A DNA stretch of 64,000 bases from assembly GCA_947172415.1 (NCBI GenBank), contig OX359193.1, forward strand, positions 816,501 to 880,500, in the 5' to 3' direction. The notes beneath the pieces are model-generated. The model saw only the letters and a program-made list of their open reading frames with translations, was not told the origin of the DNA and did not search any database. Source of the DNA: Chondrosia reniformis (lineage: Eukaryota > Porifera > Demospongiae > Chondrillida > Chondrillidae). Position numbers and translations under genes: made by a program. Shown in pieces: positions 11,693 to 29,297 of this stretch (its first letter is position 1; each line of letters opens with the position of its first letter).

Positions 11693-12487
11693 ATAATTTA
11701 TAATATAAAGCAAAACAGGTTACAGTTAATGCCGTATTTCGACCTTTTCTGCTAAATTTTGAACTCAGCAGATAAAAACATAATCCCAACTTCAACAGTT
11801 AAATGCCAAAGTAGCATATATACCATGGCCAGTACTGTATGATTACCTTTATCACATGAGCACTATCTTGTGTTCAATTTTCCAGATGTGCTAAGTCGCA
11901 CTGTTGCAAGCACTGCCACCCCTAATTCTAACTTGATCATTTATTATATTGGGGGGCATAAACAGATACAATACACAGAGTAGTCCATAGAGTAAATTGT
12001 CAAAGAAAGGTCATTGCAAAAAAGTTTCATGACAGCATGCTAGCCCATAAATGTGCTTATGGAACTTTGTGTCTGCACTGGCATATATCCACAAAGTATT
12101 ATATTGTACCTACGTATGTTAGTCCCGCGTAGTCCAGACCAGCTATTTCGCCGACCGTGTGACGTCATCAAGAAAATATGGAGGCGAAATAGCGGTCTGG
12201 GCCATGCGAGACTAGATATAATATATGTAATGTGTCAGTGTCTGTGTAGTATATTCTTGCCTCCAATTCACGTCTCAAGTACAAAGGTAGAACATGGATA
12301 AAAATAACTACACAACAGATACAGTATGTAAAGACATGGAAGGGTAACAAAAATAACTGCACACCGTCTTTTAATGTACTGATAAATATTGTAGAATGGG
12401 CATTAATTGAAATAAATGCTGTATATATATATTCATATATATATATATTATATATACTTCAAAAACAGATGATCTAACAAAAGGCAA
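11693..12487. repeat. Convergent intergenic region with a small MITE
   Basis: Space between EMC6 (plus) and the corepressor gene (minus). At about 12119-12215 lies a ~95-bp hairpin: agtcccgcgtagtccagacc with gctatttcgcc at the left, and the inverted match ggcgaaatagcggtctgg with gcgagact at the right. A (TA)n stretch lies at 12420-12465. No gene seen. Confidence 0.7.
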
Positions 12488-15400
12488 CTATTTCTGTTTA
12501 AAACGCGAAGATTCATCATTTGATTCATTTTTCTCAGATTTATATTGGATATTAGTTAATTGTAGAGTTGATTCCGAGTTGTCACTGTTGTTTTCGTTAA
12601 CAGAGGACATTAGTGATATGGCTATAGCATCTGGTGAAAAGGTTTCGTGGTCAAATGCGTCAGAAGAAGCAGGAAGGTTGTAATTTGAAGGGTCAAAGTT
12701 CATTTCAGGTAACAAGTTATCTAGAACACTGCCATCAGGAAGTTGCTCATTCATTTCTGGTTCCTGTTCTTGCTTGAGAGATGTTTTGAAATTAGTTAAA
12801 ATGCTTCCTGCTTCACTTGTGTCTTCTTGTTCATTCTCTTCCGGACTACTTTCATCATTGAAAACAGGTGGAGCCACTTCTTCTCCAAGTTTACCTAAGT
12901 GTTTCTCTCTGTCAGACTCAGTGTGGTTAACGGGTAAGCTAGTGTCCATTTCTTCCACTCCATTGCAGTTTGAATCCGACTTGATATCATTTTCTTCCTT
13001 CCCTTCTGAAATACCTGAACTGCTGCAGCCATCAACAGGTTTATCAGCACTGTTGTCAAGAGGCAAGGTCCCGGTGCTACTAGTGCTGGTTGATCTAGTA
13101 GCACCAGGAGTGGTTAATACTGGCTTGGTAATCTCAGCACTATCTTTGGCAGGTTTTGGTGGCGTTATGTTGGGGCTGGTGGCAGCCGAGTCTCCCTGAT
13201 GTCTGGGCATAGTAGTTAAACTTGGCATTGTGGGTTTGGTTGCTGAGTTTGGGGAGAGAACAGGAGGAGACAAGATTGGTTTCTGGGGAGCTTGTTGCTG
13301 CGACTGCTGATGAGAGTTGGGCATCATGTGTGATGGAAATGGACCATGAAAGGTGGGCACCATTGGGAATGGTGGGGTAGCATAACCCTGTGGAGAGGGA
13401 TACACCAGTTTCCCTGAAGAAGAGTATATGACTCCAGGACCAGGAAATACGGGGAATCCCCAAGGAGGGGGCTGGTGTGGTACCCACTGTTGCGAACTAC
13501 TCGATGTGGACCCAGGATAGGAAGACTGAGATAAAAAAAATCCATATTGGATGGAATGGTGTCCATCAGGTGATGTAAAGCCGCTACCTGGAACAGCAGG
13601 CTTTCCTTGTGGAGGTTTTCCACCTTCCATCAGCATAGGTGGTGATTTCTGGGCAGACAGACCTGTTGGTGTAGTTGGCACATTCTTTGTTACTTCTGCT
13701 TCGCTGCTTCCCTTCAGGTGAGGTGCAGCGGCAGCCACATTGACCAGGGTCTCAAAGTCCGCACCTGGGGTGGAGGACGTAGCAGGGCTACTACTACTGT
13801 TGACCTTCAACCCAGCTGTTCCAAGAGTGGGTGATATTGCCGGCTTGGGTTTCAGAGGGCTAGTTAGGTACTTTGCAGGAGGTGTTCTCACATAGGTAAT
13901 GGGGGAAGCTGCTTTGGTGGTGCTAGCACTTCTACTCCTAGCTCTGGGTCCGGTCTTCTGGTCAGTTAAAGGCACCTGGAGGCTGGGGCCGGCTGGGGAG
14001 AGGAAGCTAGGCTGGAGACGTTGAGATGTACTATTACTTCTTTTTGAACTGTTGGGTGGACGACCTCTGGGGGCTTTCACAGGAGACAAAAGAGGCGAGA
14101 CACGGTTAGAAGAGGAGTGGCTAGGCATTGTTGGAGAGACAACGGCAGCCGCAGCCGCTATTAGGGAAAGCCCTGAAGCGGCAGTGACATCTACATTGTG
14201 AAATAACATGTCTTGTGTCAAGCAGTATGTGTGATCATGTAAGGCAACTTCAGATGGCACTGTGGCACCTTCAACAATCTCTGCAGCAGTGAAGAGAACA
14301 TCAAGAGAATCTTCAGATAATCGATGTGACTTTGAAATTGATCGCTGTATCTGATGAAACTTTCTTCGTTGAACAACCTTACCAACTTGTACAGAAGGCT
14401 CCTCATCGGTCTCGTCAGAGCTGACAGCTGTTTTGGTGCTGGAGGTGTCTGTTTCTGTTGCTGAGTCTGATTGGGATGCTTCCTCTCCTTCAGTATCCAC
14501 GGAGATGGTCTGCTTCAAGCGGGAGGAGGATCGAGACCTCAGGACATTGGAGACTAATTCAACTGATTTAGATTCACTCTTTCGCTGAATCCTTGCTGGA
14601 CTCTATAAAGAAAATACAGAAAAGGATAACACGTATGTACTGTACGTATGTACTACCTACAGTACAATTTAAATAGCCCATTAGTACTTTAATTCTCGTA
14701 TTTCATTAATGAACAAGATTGTAATCTGATTTTAAAGCAATGGCATGCAGCAACATGTAATGGTGGTTAACTATCTCTGTGTGTACCTTATTCTTCAAGT
14801 GCTCCTCCAAGGTTGAACCAAGTTTCAATCTACTGTCCGTTTGGTACTCCTGGAAAAATGTCTTACACTGCGCTGGAGTTTTACCAGATACCTGTCGACT
14901 GACTTTTGTCCAGAGTCTTCCATGTAGGGCTATACCCTCTCTTAGACCGGAAATGTCATTCTCAGACCAGTCTCCATAAGGTGACATTCCTGGCCAAAAA
15001 CAAGGGATTGAAATGATTTCAGATGTACACACGTACGAGTAATCTAAAACACTAGTTTCCTACATACTACATCCATTCTGTAGTAAAAGGTCTATGGGAA
15101 ATAAACTTGGCAAGAGTTTTGGTTGAGGATATACAAGAGTTTTCTCCTTCTTCTGCTGTTTATGAATGTGTATGAATTGCATGGACACCCCAGTTGGTAT
15201 CAATTTTGCACCCTAGCAATGGTACCTTCTGAATGGTCCCTTCTGAATGGTGTTTGGTGTAGAGACACTCACTTTTTCCTTTAGGTTTCAGTAATGTTGG
15301 TCTTCTCGTGAGCAGAGGAACAGTCTGCTGATCAGAACTGTGTACATGCAATGGTACAAACAATTACATACGTACGTACATACATATAAATAGGTTGTAA

Positions 15401-18400
15401 TGTATTTGTGGTACAAGCCATCAAGTAATGTACACGCATATATACGTACGTATGTGTACTCATAGATGCACAGATACTAATGATGTACGTAGATGTTAAT
15501 TGGCAATGCTTACCTCAAGTTATCATTATCAGGTGTTAAAGATGGCTGTCCTGACGTTGGTGACTCATGGGCCACTTTGATCAGTCCCCTGTGCTTCTTT
15601 TCTTCTTTAACAGCATTCACAAAGTCTTTATATTTCATCTTCTTCTTGGTCAAGTAGTAGTAGTGGATGCACTGCTGAATGGTCTTGTGCGGAAGGAAAC
15701 AGGCAATCCTTTCAAAGTTCTTTGGATAGAGAGCATAACTGGGAGAGAGAGGAGAGGGAGGGATGGAGAGAGAGGGAGGTATGGAGTGAGAGAGAGAGGG
15801 AGGGAGGGTTAGAGAGAGAGAGGAGAGGGAGGGTTAGAGAGAGAGAGAGAGGAGAGAGAGGGAGGGAGGGTTAGAGAGAGAGAGGAGAGGGAGGGAGAGA
15901 AGTGATCAATTAAGTTAAAGTTAAATAAACCTCTAAAATGTGGTTAAACTTACATATTCTTAAAAGTGACTTTCTCATTCTCTGTCCATGAATTGATGCC
16001 TTCAGAGATGGACTGTTTATGAGTGTCAAGTGGATTCACCAAGAGACCATTTCTATTCCTAAAGCTTACACACTGATGGTCAGTTACCATGGATGGTACG
16101 GCCGCATGGCACTTTCTATGACGGTCTTTAATCTGTGCAAGGGAGGAGAGAAGTGAATAAAAAATTTGAAAACAGTCACATATAAATGTTATCCAATAAC
16201 ATTACAGTAGTATGCAAGAGTCTTAGTATGTATGTACTGTATATAGTATATTTAAATAAGTTGAAGATGGAAAATAAGCAGTGAGCTATGTATGTATGTC
16301 TACTAAGCACAAAGGCATAGTAAAATATATATGTATTTTTCAATGCCATGGATAAGTGAATAAAATGGAAGATAATATATACGAATGTATAGAAATGCTT
16401 TCACTGTTGTTTAGCTTTATCTAGTGTCCCTCTAATCTTAAACTTAAGCTCTGCGGGCAGGAAGCGTACACCACAAGACACTAACAATACGTACATACCT
16501 CTTCTTGGGCATTCAGTGCATCCATCAACTCATTAAATTCTGCATCACTCCGTACAATATTGATACCTCTGGAGTCTATTCTGTTTAGCTTTTCAGATGG
16601 TTCTTTAATCCTTTTGATTTCTGGGAAAAACTTTTCAAACAACTCTTTAGTTTTTTGATCTTTAGCTCTCTTCCTAGGATTCTGCTCATGCTGCTCCAAG
16701 TGCCTCTCCCACTGATCAAAGAGATTGTCATACTCCTCACAGAGCTTCACATCCTACGTACGTATGTCCAGCATACAGCACAACAGTAAACAAACAAACA
16801 AACATGTACGTACGTAGATTGCTAATTACAGTTCAATAAAGTAAACAGTAAATATTAAATTGCTCGACTATATGCTGCACCCCATTTAGTAGCAGCCCTC
16901 GAATAATAATCACATCTTTCCAGACCTGAAATAATAAAATAATAGTAGCCACGGTATCTATTCGAGCAAATATGGTATGCACTCTAGAGTCAAGTACTGA
17001 TATACTAACACTACTGCTTATACAGATAAGACAAATTCTTGTAAAATTCTAGTTACTTGTGAGGTCACATGACATCATATGCTGAGGTCACATGACATCA
17101 TACACACCTTCTTATGCTGTTCCTTTCGCTTTTGTGTGATGTACTGAACAAGTCTGGGATAAAGGGTCCTATGCATCTCATCTTGGATCAAAAACCCGGG
17201 AACTTCACAAGGCTGATGATACAAAGGCTATTGGAAAGACATTTGATGTTTATAGATGTTTACTTTGATTTCAGTGTATTAAACTGGGCCCCATGAAAAG
17301 TAGCCTTTGGCTAATGGGTCACCCAGTATAAATAAGATAAGTGATAAGTGATAAGTGATGAAGACAATTTACATAAGGGACAGTCTTTACAAGATCCCCA
17401 ATGTACGTACGTATGAGAAACAAGTCTTCAAGTGGATAAAACTGAATATTTGAACTTTTGCATTGCCCACTTCAAATCATTAGGCTAGACCAAACAAGTA
17501 TCTAATATTTCATAGGTATCTTAGCAACATAAGCTTCATAAATTAGCTGTATGTCATATTCATCATAAGTACGTACGTACATACATACATATTCATAAAC
17601 TACAGATTGAGTGACCACAAGGAAGCAGACACCACTGCACGGATTGAACAGGACAAGACAGAGAATATAGAACACAACTACAATGAACATGGGAGTTAAT
17701 TGCACTTGGCCTGTACAAAGGCTAAGATGATAAGCAAATAATCACTGGAAATGTATCAGTGGTTGCCAACCTAATAGGACTTTGGTCCCCCAGCCAAAAC
17801 TAGACTGCGGTCACCTGGCTGGTTTGGTGTAATACATTTCCGGTGATTGTTTACTTATCATAAATGTTTGTTGCTGTAAGAGTCGTATACACAGTTATTG
17901 TTAAACTGTACAAAAAGTGAAAATGCAGCAGTATATAATCTTAATTACCCATGAATTCATCTTGGAACTAAATACGACCGCACATGTATGTACATACATA
18001 CGACACTTACCTTGGTATCACCTCCCTGTTGCACTGCCGACCTCTTGTCCTATATGGTAAGTTGTCATTAGTTAGTTCAGATACATATGTACGTAGACAA
18101 AAATAACATCTACAATGTTGTAGTGTGTAATCTAAGCAGACCTCATAGAAAGCTATTAAGATAGAATTACATAAATCCATGATTATAATACAGATCATAG
18201 CATAGTCTCATACATACAGTACATCCTCCTTCCTTAATATCTTATAAAGATGTACATATACGTACGTACACATGTCATTGTGGTAATTACGTAGTAACTT
18301 AATACAGTGCATGGGAAACCATCTTAATTAAATCTCTCAATTAATTAAAAGAAGACAAAGGTAGTCACTGGGAACGAAATTCAGAATACTACTTTTAGTA

Positions 18401-21400
18401 ACAAACTACAATGACTAGCATGTACATTACATACATACATATGTGTCAGCCAATCCCCAGTCTATAACTACAGCTCAGAACTACGTATTTACACTACGAT
18501 GTGCGTACATCCCTTAGAGGTCGAGGGGGATACGTAGGCAGGTTTTCAACATCAGATTTTTTGTAGGAAACCTCACAAGTGCTACTTGAACTAAGGTATA
18601 GGCACCCACTGGAACCATTTGCAATTGCAATTACATTTTCACAAGCACTATAGCCAAGACGGTAGAGACACTTTACTTGTTATACCAGTACATTTTCACA
18701 AGGCAAAACAGCCTCAGGTGCTTCCTGAAGAAACAGACCTGTCACATGATCTCTAAGACAACTGCCTCACTGCACACTTAGTATTCTTATCACATACATA
18801 TCTAGACATAATACAATTACTTGTGATATTGTCAAACCACAACTATTTCATTTAAATATTAAAAACTGATTGCCATTATTGTATATGTATGTATTACCAG
18901 TAAACTAAAATGGTCAATGCAATGCTAACTCCAACTGTGGCTATATGAGCCAAAAGGGTAGAAGTGCTCACTCAACGCCTAATATGTACATTCATATGGA
19001 ACACTAACAGAAAGTGAAAAGTACAAATACTACTGTTACCATGGTAACAAGCTCAACTTCAATATTAAACTTCAGGACTTCAGAACACTACTGCTATTCA
19101 TTGGTATCACATGTAAGACTGTACAGGTACTAAGCTTTTGAAGGAGAAACTAAAAAGTGTGAAAAATTTCTTTACACAACTCACAGTTTAGCCAGACTTG
19201 AGGTTCACCACAAATTGGCTCAATTACTCACACTCACATGATAATATGTAGCAGCCTACCTGAGAGCATAAGGTCACACTGTACACCTACATGCGTAGGT
19301 TACCAAACTACTATGTGAGTGTACTACACACCATCAGTACCAGAGATATGTTACCAAACTATGCAAGTGTACTACACACCATCAGTACCAGAGATACGTT
19401 ACCAAACTATGTGAGTGTACTACACACCATCAGTACCAGAGATATGTTACCAAACTATGTGAGTGTACTACACACCATCAGTACTAGAGATATGTTACCA
19501 AACTATGCAAGTGTACTACACACCATCAGTACCAGAGATATGTTACCAAACTATGTGAGTGTACTACACACCATCAGTACCAGAGATACGTTACCAAACT
19601 ATGCAAGTGTACTACACACCATCAGTACCAGAGATATGTTACCAAACTATGCAAGTGTACTACACACCATCAGTACCAGAGATATGTTACCAAACTATGC
19701 GAGTGTACTACACACCATCAGTACCAGAGATATGTTATCAAACTATGTGAGTGTACTACACACCATCAGTACCAGAGATACGTTACCAAACTATGCAAGT
19801 GTACTACACACCATCAGTACCAGAGGTACGTTACCAAACTATGTGAGTGTACTACACACCATCAGTACCAGAGATACGTTACCAAACTATGCAAGTGTAC
19901 TACACACCATCAGTACCAGAGGTACGTTACCAAACTATGCAAGTGTACTACACACCATCAGTACCAGAGATACGTTACCAAACTATGTGAGTGTACTACA
20001 CACCTTCAGTACCAGAGGTACGTTAATACCAGAGAGGATTGCGACATCACTACCAGCACATGAAGCATAATGTACATACTAAACTAAGAGCACTACACTA
20101 CTCAGTACCAGAGAGGATTGCGACATCACTACTGGCACATGAAACTGACCTTGTTACTCATATAAATCTTCACATGAAGAGGAATATCCGTGGGTGGCCC
20201 ATCAACTTCATGACGCTCAACCTCCTCGCTGATAAACATCTTGCAGGATGGGACATGGTAGGTTACATCTGTTTCCGATACCACTGCCTACAACAACATT
20301 AATTCAGTGATTAAGGTAAGCCAGCCAAACAATTACTTAAAGGCATTTCAAGGGATATTTTGGATATAATTTAATACTGGCTTATAGTTAAATGGATGGA
20401 GAAAGGAAACAATCCTTACTTTACATACATGTTCTGATGCCACAGAAAATACATACCATTTTGGCTTCCAATATCTTCTTCTCTTCTTCTGCTTTGGTGA
20501 TGCAACTTTCCAAGTCTTCCATGACCTGAAACACTTCTTCCTTAGTAAGCGAGCACAGCCCATCTCCATCCAATTTGGTCAAACACTTTGATTCTTCCAA
20601 AGGAGATTCCTGATGATCCTTCTCCTCCGAAGAGTGAGAGGAACCAGGCATTGAATCCATAGCTTCTTCATCACTATCAATATCCTCTAAAAATGGTTGC
20701 AGGCTCTTCATAGGACTGTGCACGGGGTCCTTAGCAACGCTATCCCTTTGATTGTTGCACGGTTTGGGCTCCCTCGAGGAGGAGTGGTTACTAGTAATGC
20801 GCTGCTCATTGTAGTGCTGTCTTCTTCCGCCGGACCCGTGGCTACCCGAGGAAGAGAAAGGTTTCGACCTCTTTGGGGATGGAGACCCTCTATTGTCGCT
20901 CTTCTCGGAACATCCCGAGTGTCTGGACTGGTACGCCTTTTGGCTGTGTTTTAACGAGCTTCCCTGGCCCCTGTAGGCGTCTCTCCCGCCTTCGCTCTTA
21001 CCCGCGTGCTTCCTAGGCTGATGGTTACTGTAATTCTTACCATAGTTCGACCAGCGGTCCGACGCTATCGACGGGCTACAATAACAGACAAAATGGCCGT
21101 TCTTACAAAATGTAGGAGGTGCCACTAAATAAAGGATCCTTTGTTCCTTTTTGATACTTTAAAAGTGACTAAAACAGTTAGATATATTTACCTTAAGGCG
21201 TCTCTATCTCTCTGACTGACGTGTCTATGCCTGGGAGGACTCGTACTGCCGTGCTTTCTGGACTTGTAAGAAGGGGAGTACGGGCTTCTGGGGGTGAGAT
21301 AAGAGACGAGATTGGAGATAACATAAACTTTAAATTTAATCAATTATCCGTTTCTATGACTAACTGCAATTCTTTTATACTGGTCAGTACTATATGCCAC

Positions 21401-21616
21401 CCTTAACGAGCCTATAAAGGCTTCATTAGAGGGAGGAGAACGAAAACACGTTAAACACCTTATATTCTTTAAAACAGACTCTAAATACACACTTTCACGT
21501 AAATACAGTAACTATATCAAAAAGGCGCTTACATATTTCTCGATAATGCTCGTTACTTACCTGTTTCTGTGATCTCGCTTCGAAGACTCCAAATCGCCTT
21601 TTCTTGTAGATATCAT
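12488..21616 (-). CDS. NCOR: Nuclear receptor corepressor (NCOR/SMRT type), short form
   Basis: Twelve coding exons in phase: 21561-21616, 21192-21287, 20457-21075, 20150-20287, 18011-18049, 17108-17212, 16499-16753, 15954-16132, 15514-15738, 15273-15337, 14787-14989, 12488-14602; 1364 residues. The family scaffolds HDAC3 and TBL1/GPS2 for transcriptional repression. In order: an Arg/Ser-rich N-terminus; a repression-domain-1 coil (LTKEEVFQVMEDLESCITKA, about 230-257); a conserved basic block (NPRKRAKDQKTKELFEKFFP, about 380); the HDAC3-activating region with the first SANT domain (about 478-540, ending IQQCIHYYYLTKK); a second SANT domain (about 600-645, DWSENDISGLREGIALHGRLW); then 700 residues of low-complexity Ser/Pro/Thr sequence. 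Vertebrate NCOR1/2 exceed 2400 residues; the receptor-interaction region with CoRNR boxes is not recognisable here. The 39-nt exon is confirmed only by phase and splice signals. Confidence 0.88.
15735..15905. repeat. GA-rich purine tract
   Basis: Imperfect gagagag/gggaggg repeat directly against the splice acceptor of the 15514-15738 corepressor exon. On the transcribed strand it forms an extended CT polypyrimidine tract. Confidence 0.85.
17745..17870. repeat. Dispersed hairpin-type repeat, copy 1 (copy 2 at about 41735-41845)
   Basis: Contains aataatcactggaaatgtat at one end and the inverted match atacatttccggtgattgtt at the other, with the core taataggacttt between. A diverged copy with the same ends lies in the RRM/F-box gene. 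Interpreted as a MITE family. Confidence 0.75.
19297..20035. repeat. 48-bp minisatellite, about 15 copies
   Basis: Unit begins gttaccaaactatg and contains tactacacaccatcagtacc. It lies in the intron between exons 20150-20287 and 18011-18049 of the corepressor gene. The unit length is divisible by three, so a 259-codon open frame crosses the array; it is on the strand opposite the gene and is rejected as coding. Degenerate extra copies of the unit end (agtaccagagaggattgcga) lie just upstream at 20030-20140. Confidence 0.95.
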
Positions 21617-21906
21617 CTTGAACTTTGCACAGAAACACAAATTAGTTCAGAATGCTAGTCATTCTGATTATAAAAAGCTGAAAACGCTTGAAACAACTTC
21701 TTTAATAGTCAAAAACTTCACTAGCCCCAAGATGCCAAATTCAAAGAACAAAATGGCTACCTTCGATTAATAGCAAACGCGTTGCAAACGTCACTTCCGT
21801 ATAATAATTTTACGCATCTTGCTAAAGGTCATGGACTTTCCACTCTGAACTTTATCTCGGCTGAGCAGTGCGTGTGTCAGTAACGTCTGAGAAGAGTGCT
21901 CTTATA
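21617..21906. promoter_or_regulatory. Divergent promoter region, corepressor / HPD
   Basis: The corepressor start (21616, minus) and the HPD start (21907, plus) are 290 bp apart. Moderately GC-richer than its surroundings; no TATA box seen. Confidence 0.45.
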
Positions 21907-26118
<4,212 letters not shown>

Positions 26119-26473
26119 TGTTCACCCTTCACCAGAAATGTGAAGAATTATGTTAGATAAATGAAACAGTTATATACGTAACTTGCTTGAATTTGTTGTC
26201 ATTAATGAAAATCTCTTTCAAATTGCATTGTACATAAAGTGAATGGTTCGTTTGAGGTTTAGCCACATTTGCCAATTTCTATGATCCAACACATATATAA
26301 CTTGTTTAAATTTATATAATATAAAAATTGCTGATGATGTTTGCTAAATCAGTGAGTTACATATATTTCAGGAATCCTCTTTCAACCACGACAGGACTCC
26401 ATCTGCAACATCCTTGTTTTCAAATTCAGCTAGGCTATGTAATTCTTCATTAGTAATTGCCAATATAGCATTT
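26119..26473. other. Convergent 3' region with a second open frame on the minus strand
   Basis: Between the HPD stop and the stop of the coiled-coil gene. On the minus strand from 26519 down to about 26370 a second frame stays open and reads LPSVKRVRNSKNAILAI then SLAEFENKDVADGVL and ends WLKEDS-stop. It could be an alternative last exon of the coiled-coil gene. Confidence 0.4.
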
Positions 26474-28294
26474 TTACTGTTTCGGACTCTTTTCACGGAT
26501 GGCAATCTCAGCTTGGTCACTGGATAGCTACATCACATGTACAGATGCACACATTCAAATTGAAATATCTAAATCTATATCTATCTAATATATATACGGC
26601 AATTTCTGTTTTACTTGTAAGCCATTGCTGCTGCTCCCGTTTTAAGTTTCAGCCACTCTTCTGTCACTTTTTTACTCTTTTGAATTTCCTTTTTTTTAAC
26701 GACTTCCTCCGCATGCCTTCTCAAATGCCCTTCAAGAACTTGTATTCTATCACTAGCTTTTTCCAGCTGATGCCTTAACTTCTCTTCTCTTTTCTTTTGT
26801 TCCTGGACAGTGAACTTTAAATTAACCATATCTTTTTCCATTAACTTTGCTTCATTCTCAGTAGATGACAGATCTTTATTTCGTTTAATAACAACTCTGC
26901 CTGCCTCATTCATCTAACATCAATAATTATAATAATAAACTTGAAAAATATATTTTGAATCAGTAAACTATAAAGGACATATTATACAGTTACTGTGTTG
27001 GACCTTGTGTTTTTCAACTTTAAGTGCTATATGAGCCTTCAATGAGTGTCTTTCTGCAACATGAAGCCTTGATTCTAGATCATGAGTGACTTTTCTAAAA
27101 TTTTGACTCATGACCTCATTTCTATGGAGTGCTTGTGTCAAAGCTTCTCGTGTAGAATACAATTCTAAACAAAAGAAATATGTCTGCATATGACTGTTAA
27201 TAACTTTTGTCTACATATATAACAACTCACCAGACTTTGAACATCTCAGGGCATCCTTTAGGGACTTCCTTTCCTGCTCACTTCTTAGGAGTAGCTTTTC
27301 CATTTTCTCCTGTTCATGCTGCATTTTAAGCAAAGATACATGCTCAGCTCTTCCAGGAACATTGCTGGCTATCAACTTGGAAACTTTTACAATTTTCATT
27401 GGACCACATGAAACTCCTTTTATCCTCTGATACATGTCCTTACCCTTTCTACTCTGTACAGGGAATATCAAACCATAATTGAATAGATAGCTGATATATC
27501 TTTACTCCATAATATTCATATACATATTGAGTATCAAATTTAGGCTGAGAAATTACATTTGTCAAAGAAAACTACCTTTCAGGGAGACTATAGTGTGATT
27601 TACACCTATTATTTATCTCCTCACATTAGCTACCTGTATATGTAGAACAAAAAACCTTTTCTTCCTCCTTAAATCTCTTTCTTGTGAACTCAATAGCATT
27701 TTGAAGTTCCTTTTGCTCTTTAATGAGTTGTGATTGATGATATGTCAGATTATGTTTCGTCTCTCGAATCAGTTTAACCTCCTCTTGTAGAAGACGAAAC
27801 TGATCAATAAAAGAACCAATGATTAATTGGACAGACTGCAGAATGACTTTAGCTAATTCTGAAACGGCAGACTTTCGAAGGAGACCTCTTCCATGCAACA
27901 TGCTCTCGATCAGTTGCTTCATTTCGATCATATTTGAGTGCAAAATTTCTTCGAGAGAAACTAGAGGAACTGCTTCCATATTACATTTAGTGATACATTC
28001 TTTAGCTTCCTTTATTGTGCTTAAGATAGCATGGACATCCTTGACCATTTGAATTAGTGCTAGCTCTGGTAAAACGGTCGACTTAGACTGCATGGGAGGG
28101 GCCCTTTTGTCTCCACGCCTACTTTCTGAGTCTTCGTTTGTATACATTTTTTTCGTAGAGGAGCTAGAATCTAGATAACTCCTCAGTGATACATTTGGAT
28201 CATCAAGATCAGAAAAGAATTGGACTAAGCCACTATCCTCTTTTCCCTCGTCTTCTTCTGGCAGCGGATAAACTGAGAGATCAATGTCGTCCAT
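26474..28294 (-). CDS. Coiled-coil protein, family not recognised
   Basis: Exons in phase: 27656-28294, 27231-27453, 27004-27164, 26615-26913, 26474-26519; about 455 residues. The start is taken at MDDIDLSVYPL; an upstream in-frame Met at 28321 would add nine residues. The N-terminus is acidic; then a conserved-looking helical stretch (QMVKDVHAILSTIKEAKECI), and long Lys/Glu-rich coiled coil from about residue 150 to the end (LRHQLEKASDRIQVLEGHLR). No enzymatic motif. The composition suits a centrosomal, ciliary or cytoskeletal protein but I do not recognise the family. The first intron needs a weak GTTTTT donor; the obvious CAG|GTAGCT donor at 27634 breaks the frame. The C-terminal end is uncertain (two possible last-exon frames). 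Confidence 0.6.
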
Positions 28295-28321
28295 TTTGTT
28301 CTTTCGCAAGGTACTACCCAC

Positions 28322-28860
28322 TACAATACGTTGGCTACCTGTCTGTGGATGGCACCAAGCTTTATATTTGTTATGTAATTAAGCATGTAAATAATAAATT
28401 ATATTATGAAAGACGTACAGGGATGTGTACTAGCAGAACAGCATCCTGTTTGCCGACCTGTTATCTCATACGGCTCACACCAGGTAAGATTTCGTTACAG
28501 TATAGTAGCATTTATAAAATGATAAGGTTTAACCAATGTAACAACTGATGGTCACCATGCAGTCAATTATGCATTATGGAATGAAGATTATTGCAGACGA
28601 CGATAATGTGAAGGGATTTTCCCTTTAGCTTGCATGATTTCCTCCATTCTATTTTTATAATTGTGATCAGCTAGTCTAACATTCAATTATATAATTTATA
28701 ATTTGAAAATCATGATCATACTTTTTATTATATATGTACAAACATTAAAATATAAGTTATGGTAAAATGTACAAGTTCTAATAACCAAGAGTTTACGAGT
28801 CCAGTATTAACAGCAACGTGTTCTTTGAATTTTCACTCGTAAAACTTTCCTTTACTTCTT
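28322..28860. other. AT-rich spacer, no gene seen
   Basis: Upstream flank of the coiled-coil gene leading into the satellite block. No exon, RNA gene or hairpin could be supported. Confidence 0.4.
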
Positions 28861-28864
28861 TTAG

Positions 28865-29297
28865 CATGAATCTGAAACTCTAGCTCAGTTTTCACAGAGA
28901 TGAATGAAAGATTTCCAATAAGTTTTGCAAATTTTGAAATCAACTCAAATTTGCCCTATCTCTCACCAGACATTATGTTGTAAAGCAGTAATTGAAAGTA
29001 CATTTATGGCTCTAACTCTGCCAAATGAAGAGATATGGATCTGAAACTCTATATCAGTATTCACAGACATGTATGAAACATTTCCAAACAGTTCTAGAAA
29101 TTTTGATTTCTACATAAATTTGCTCTATCTCTCCTCATACATTAACTTAACAAATGTACACTTAGTGCCGTAACTCTGTCAAATCGGTAAATATGAAGCG
29201 TAAACTTGGTATCTACATTCACAGACATGTATGAAACATTTCCAAACAGTTTTAGAAATTTTGATTTCTACATAAATTTGCCCCATCTCACCATACA
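28865..29297 (+). repeat. Satellite monomers, diverged outer subfamily
   Basis: About three diverged ~130-170-bp monomers with the family hallmarks aaatgaagagatat, tttcacagagatg and caaatttgccctatctctca. They resemble the last monomer at the right edge (36740-36920) more than the central array. Confidence 0.8.

Noticed and set aside
12774-13199. 141-codon plus-strand frame
   Set aside because: Shadow of the large last exon of the corepressor on the minus strand.
19291-20070. 259-codon open frame of LPNYVSVLHTISTRD repeats
   Set aside because: It is the translation of a 48-bp minisatellite (a multiple of three), lies in a corepressor intron on the opposite strand, and has no splice context.
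27632-27655. CAG|GTAGCT donor for the first exon of the coiled-coil gene
   Set aside because: It would put the next exon into a stop codon; the weaker donor at 27656 keeps the frame.
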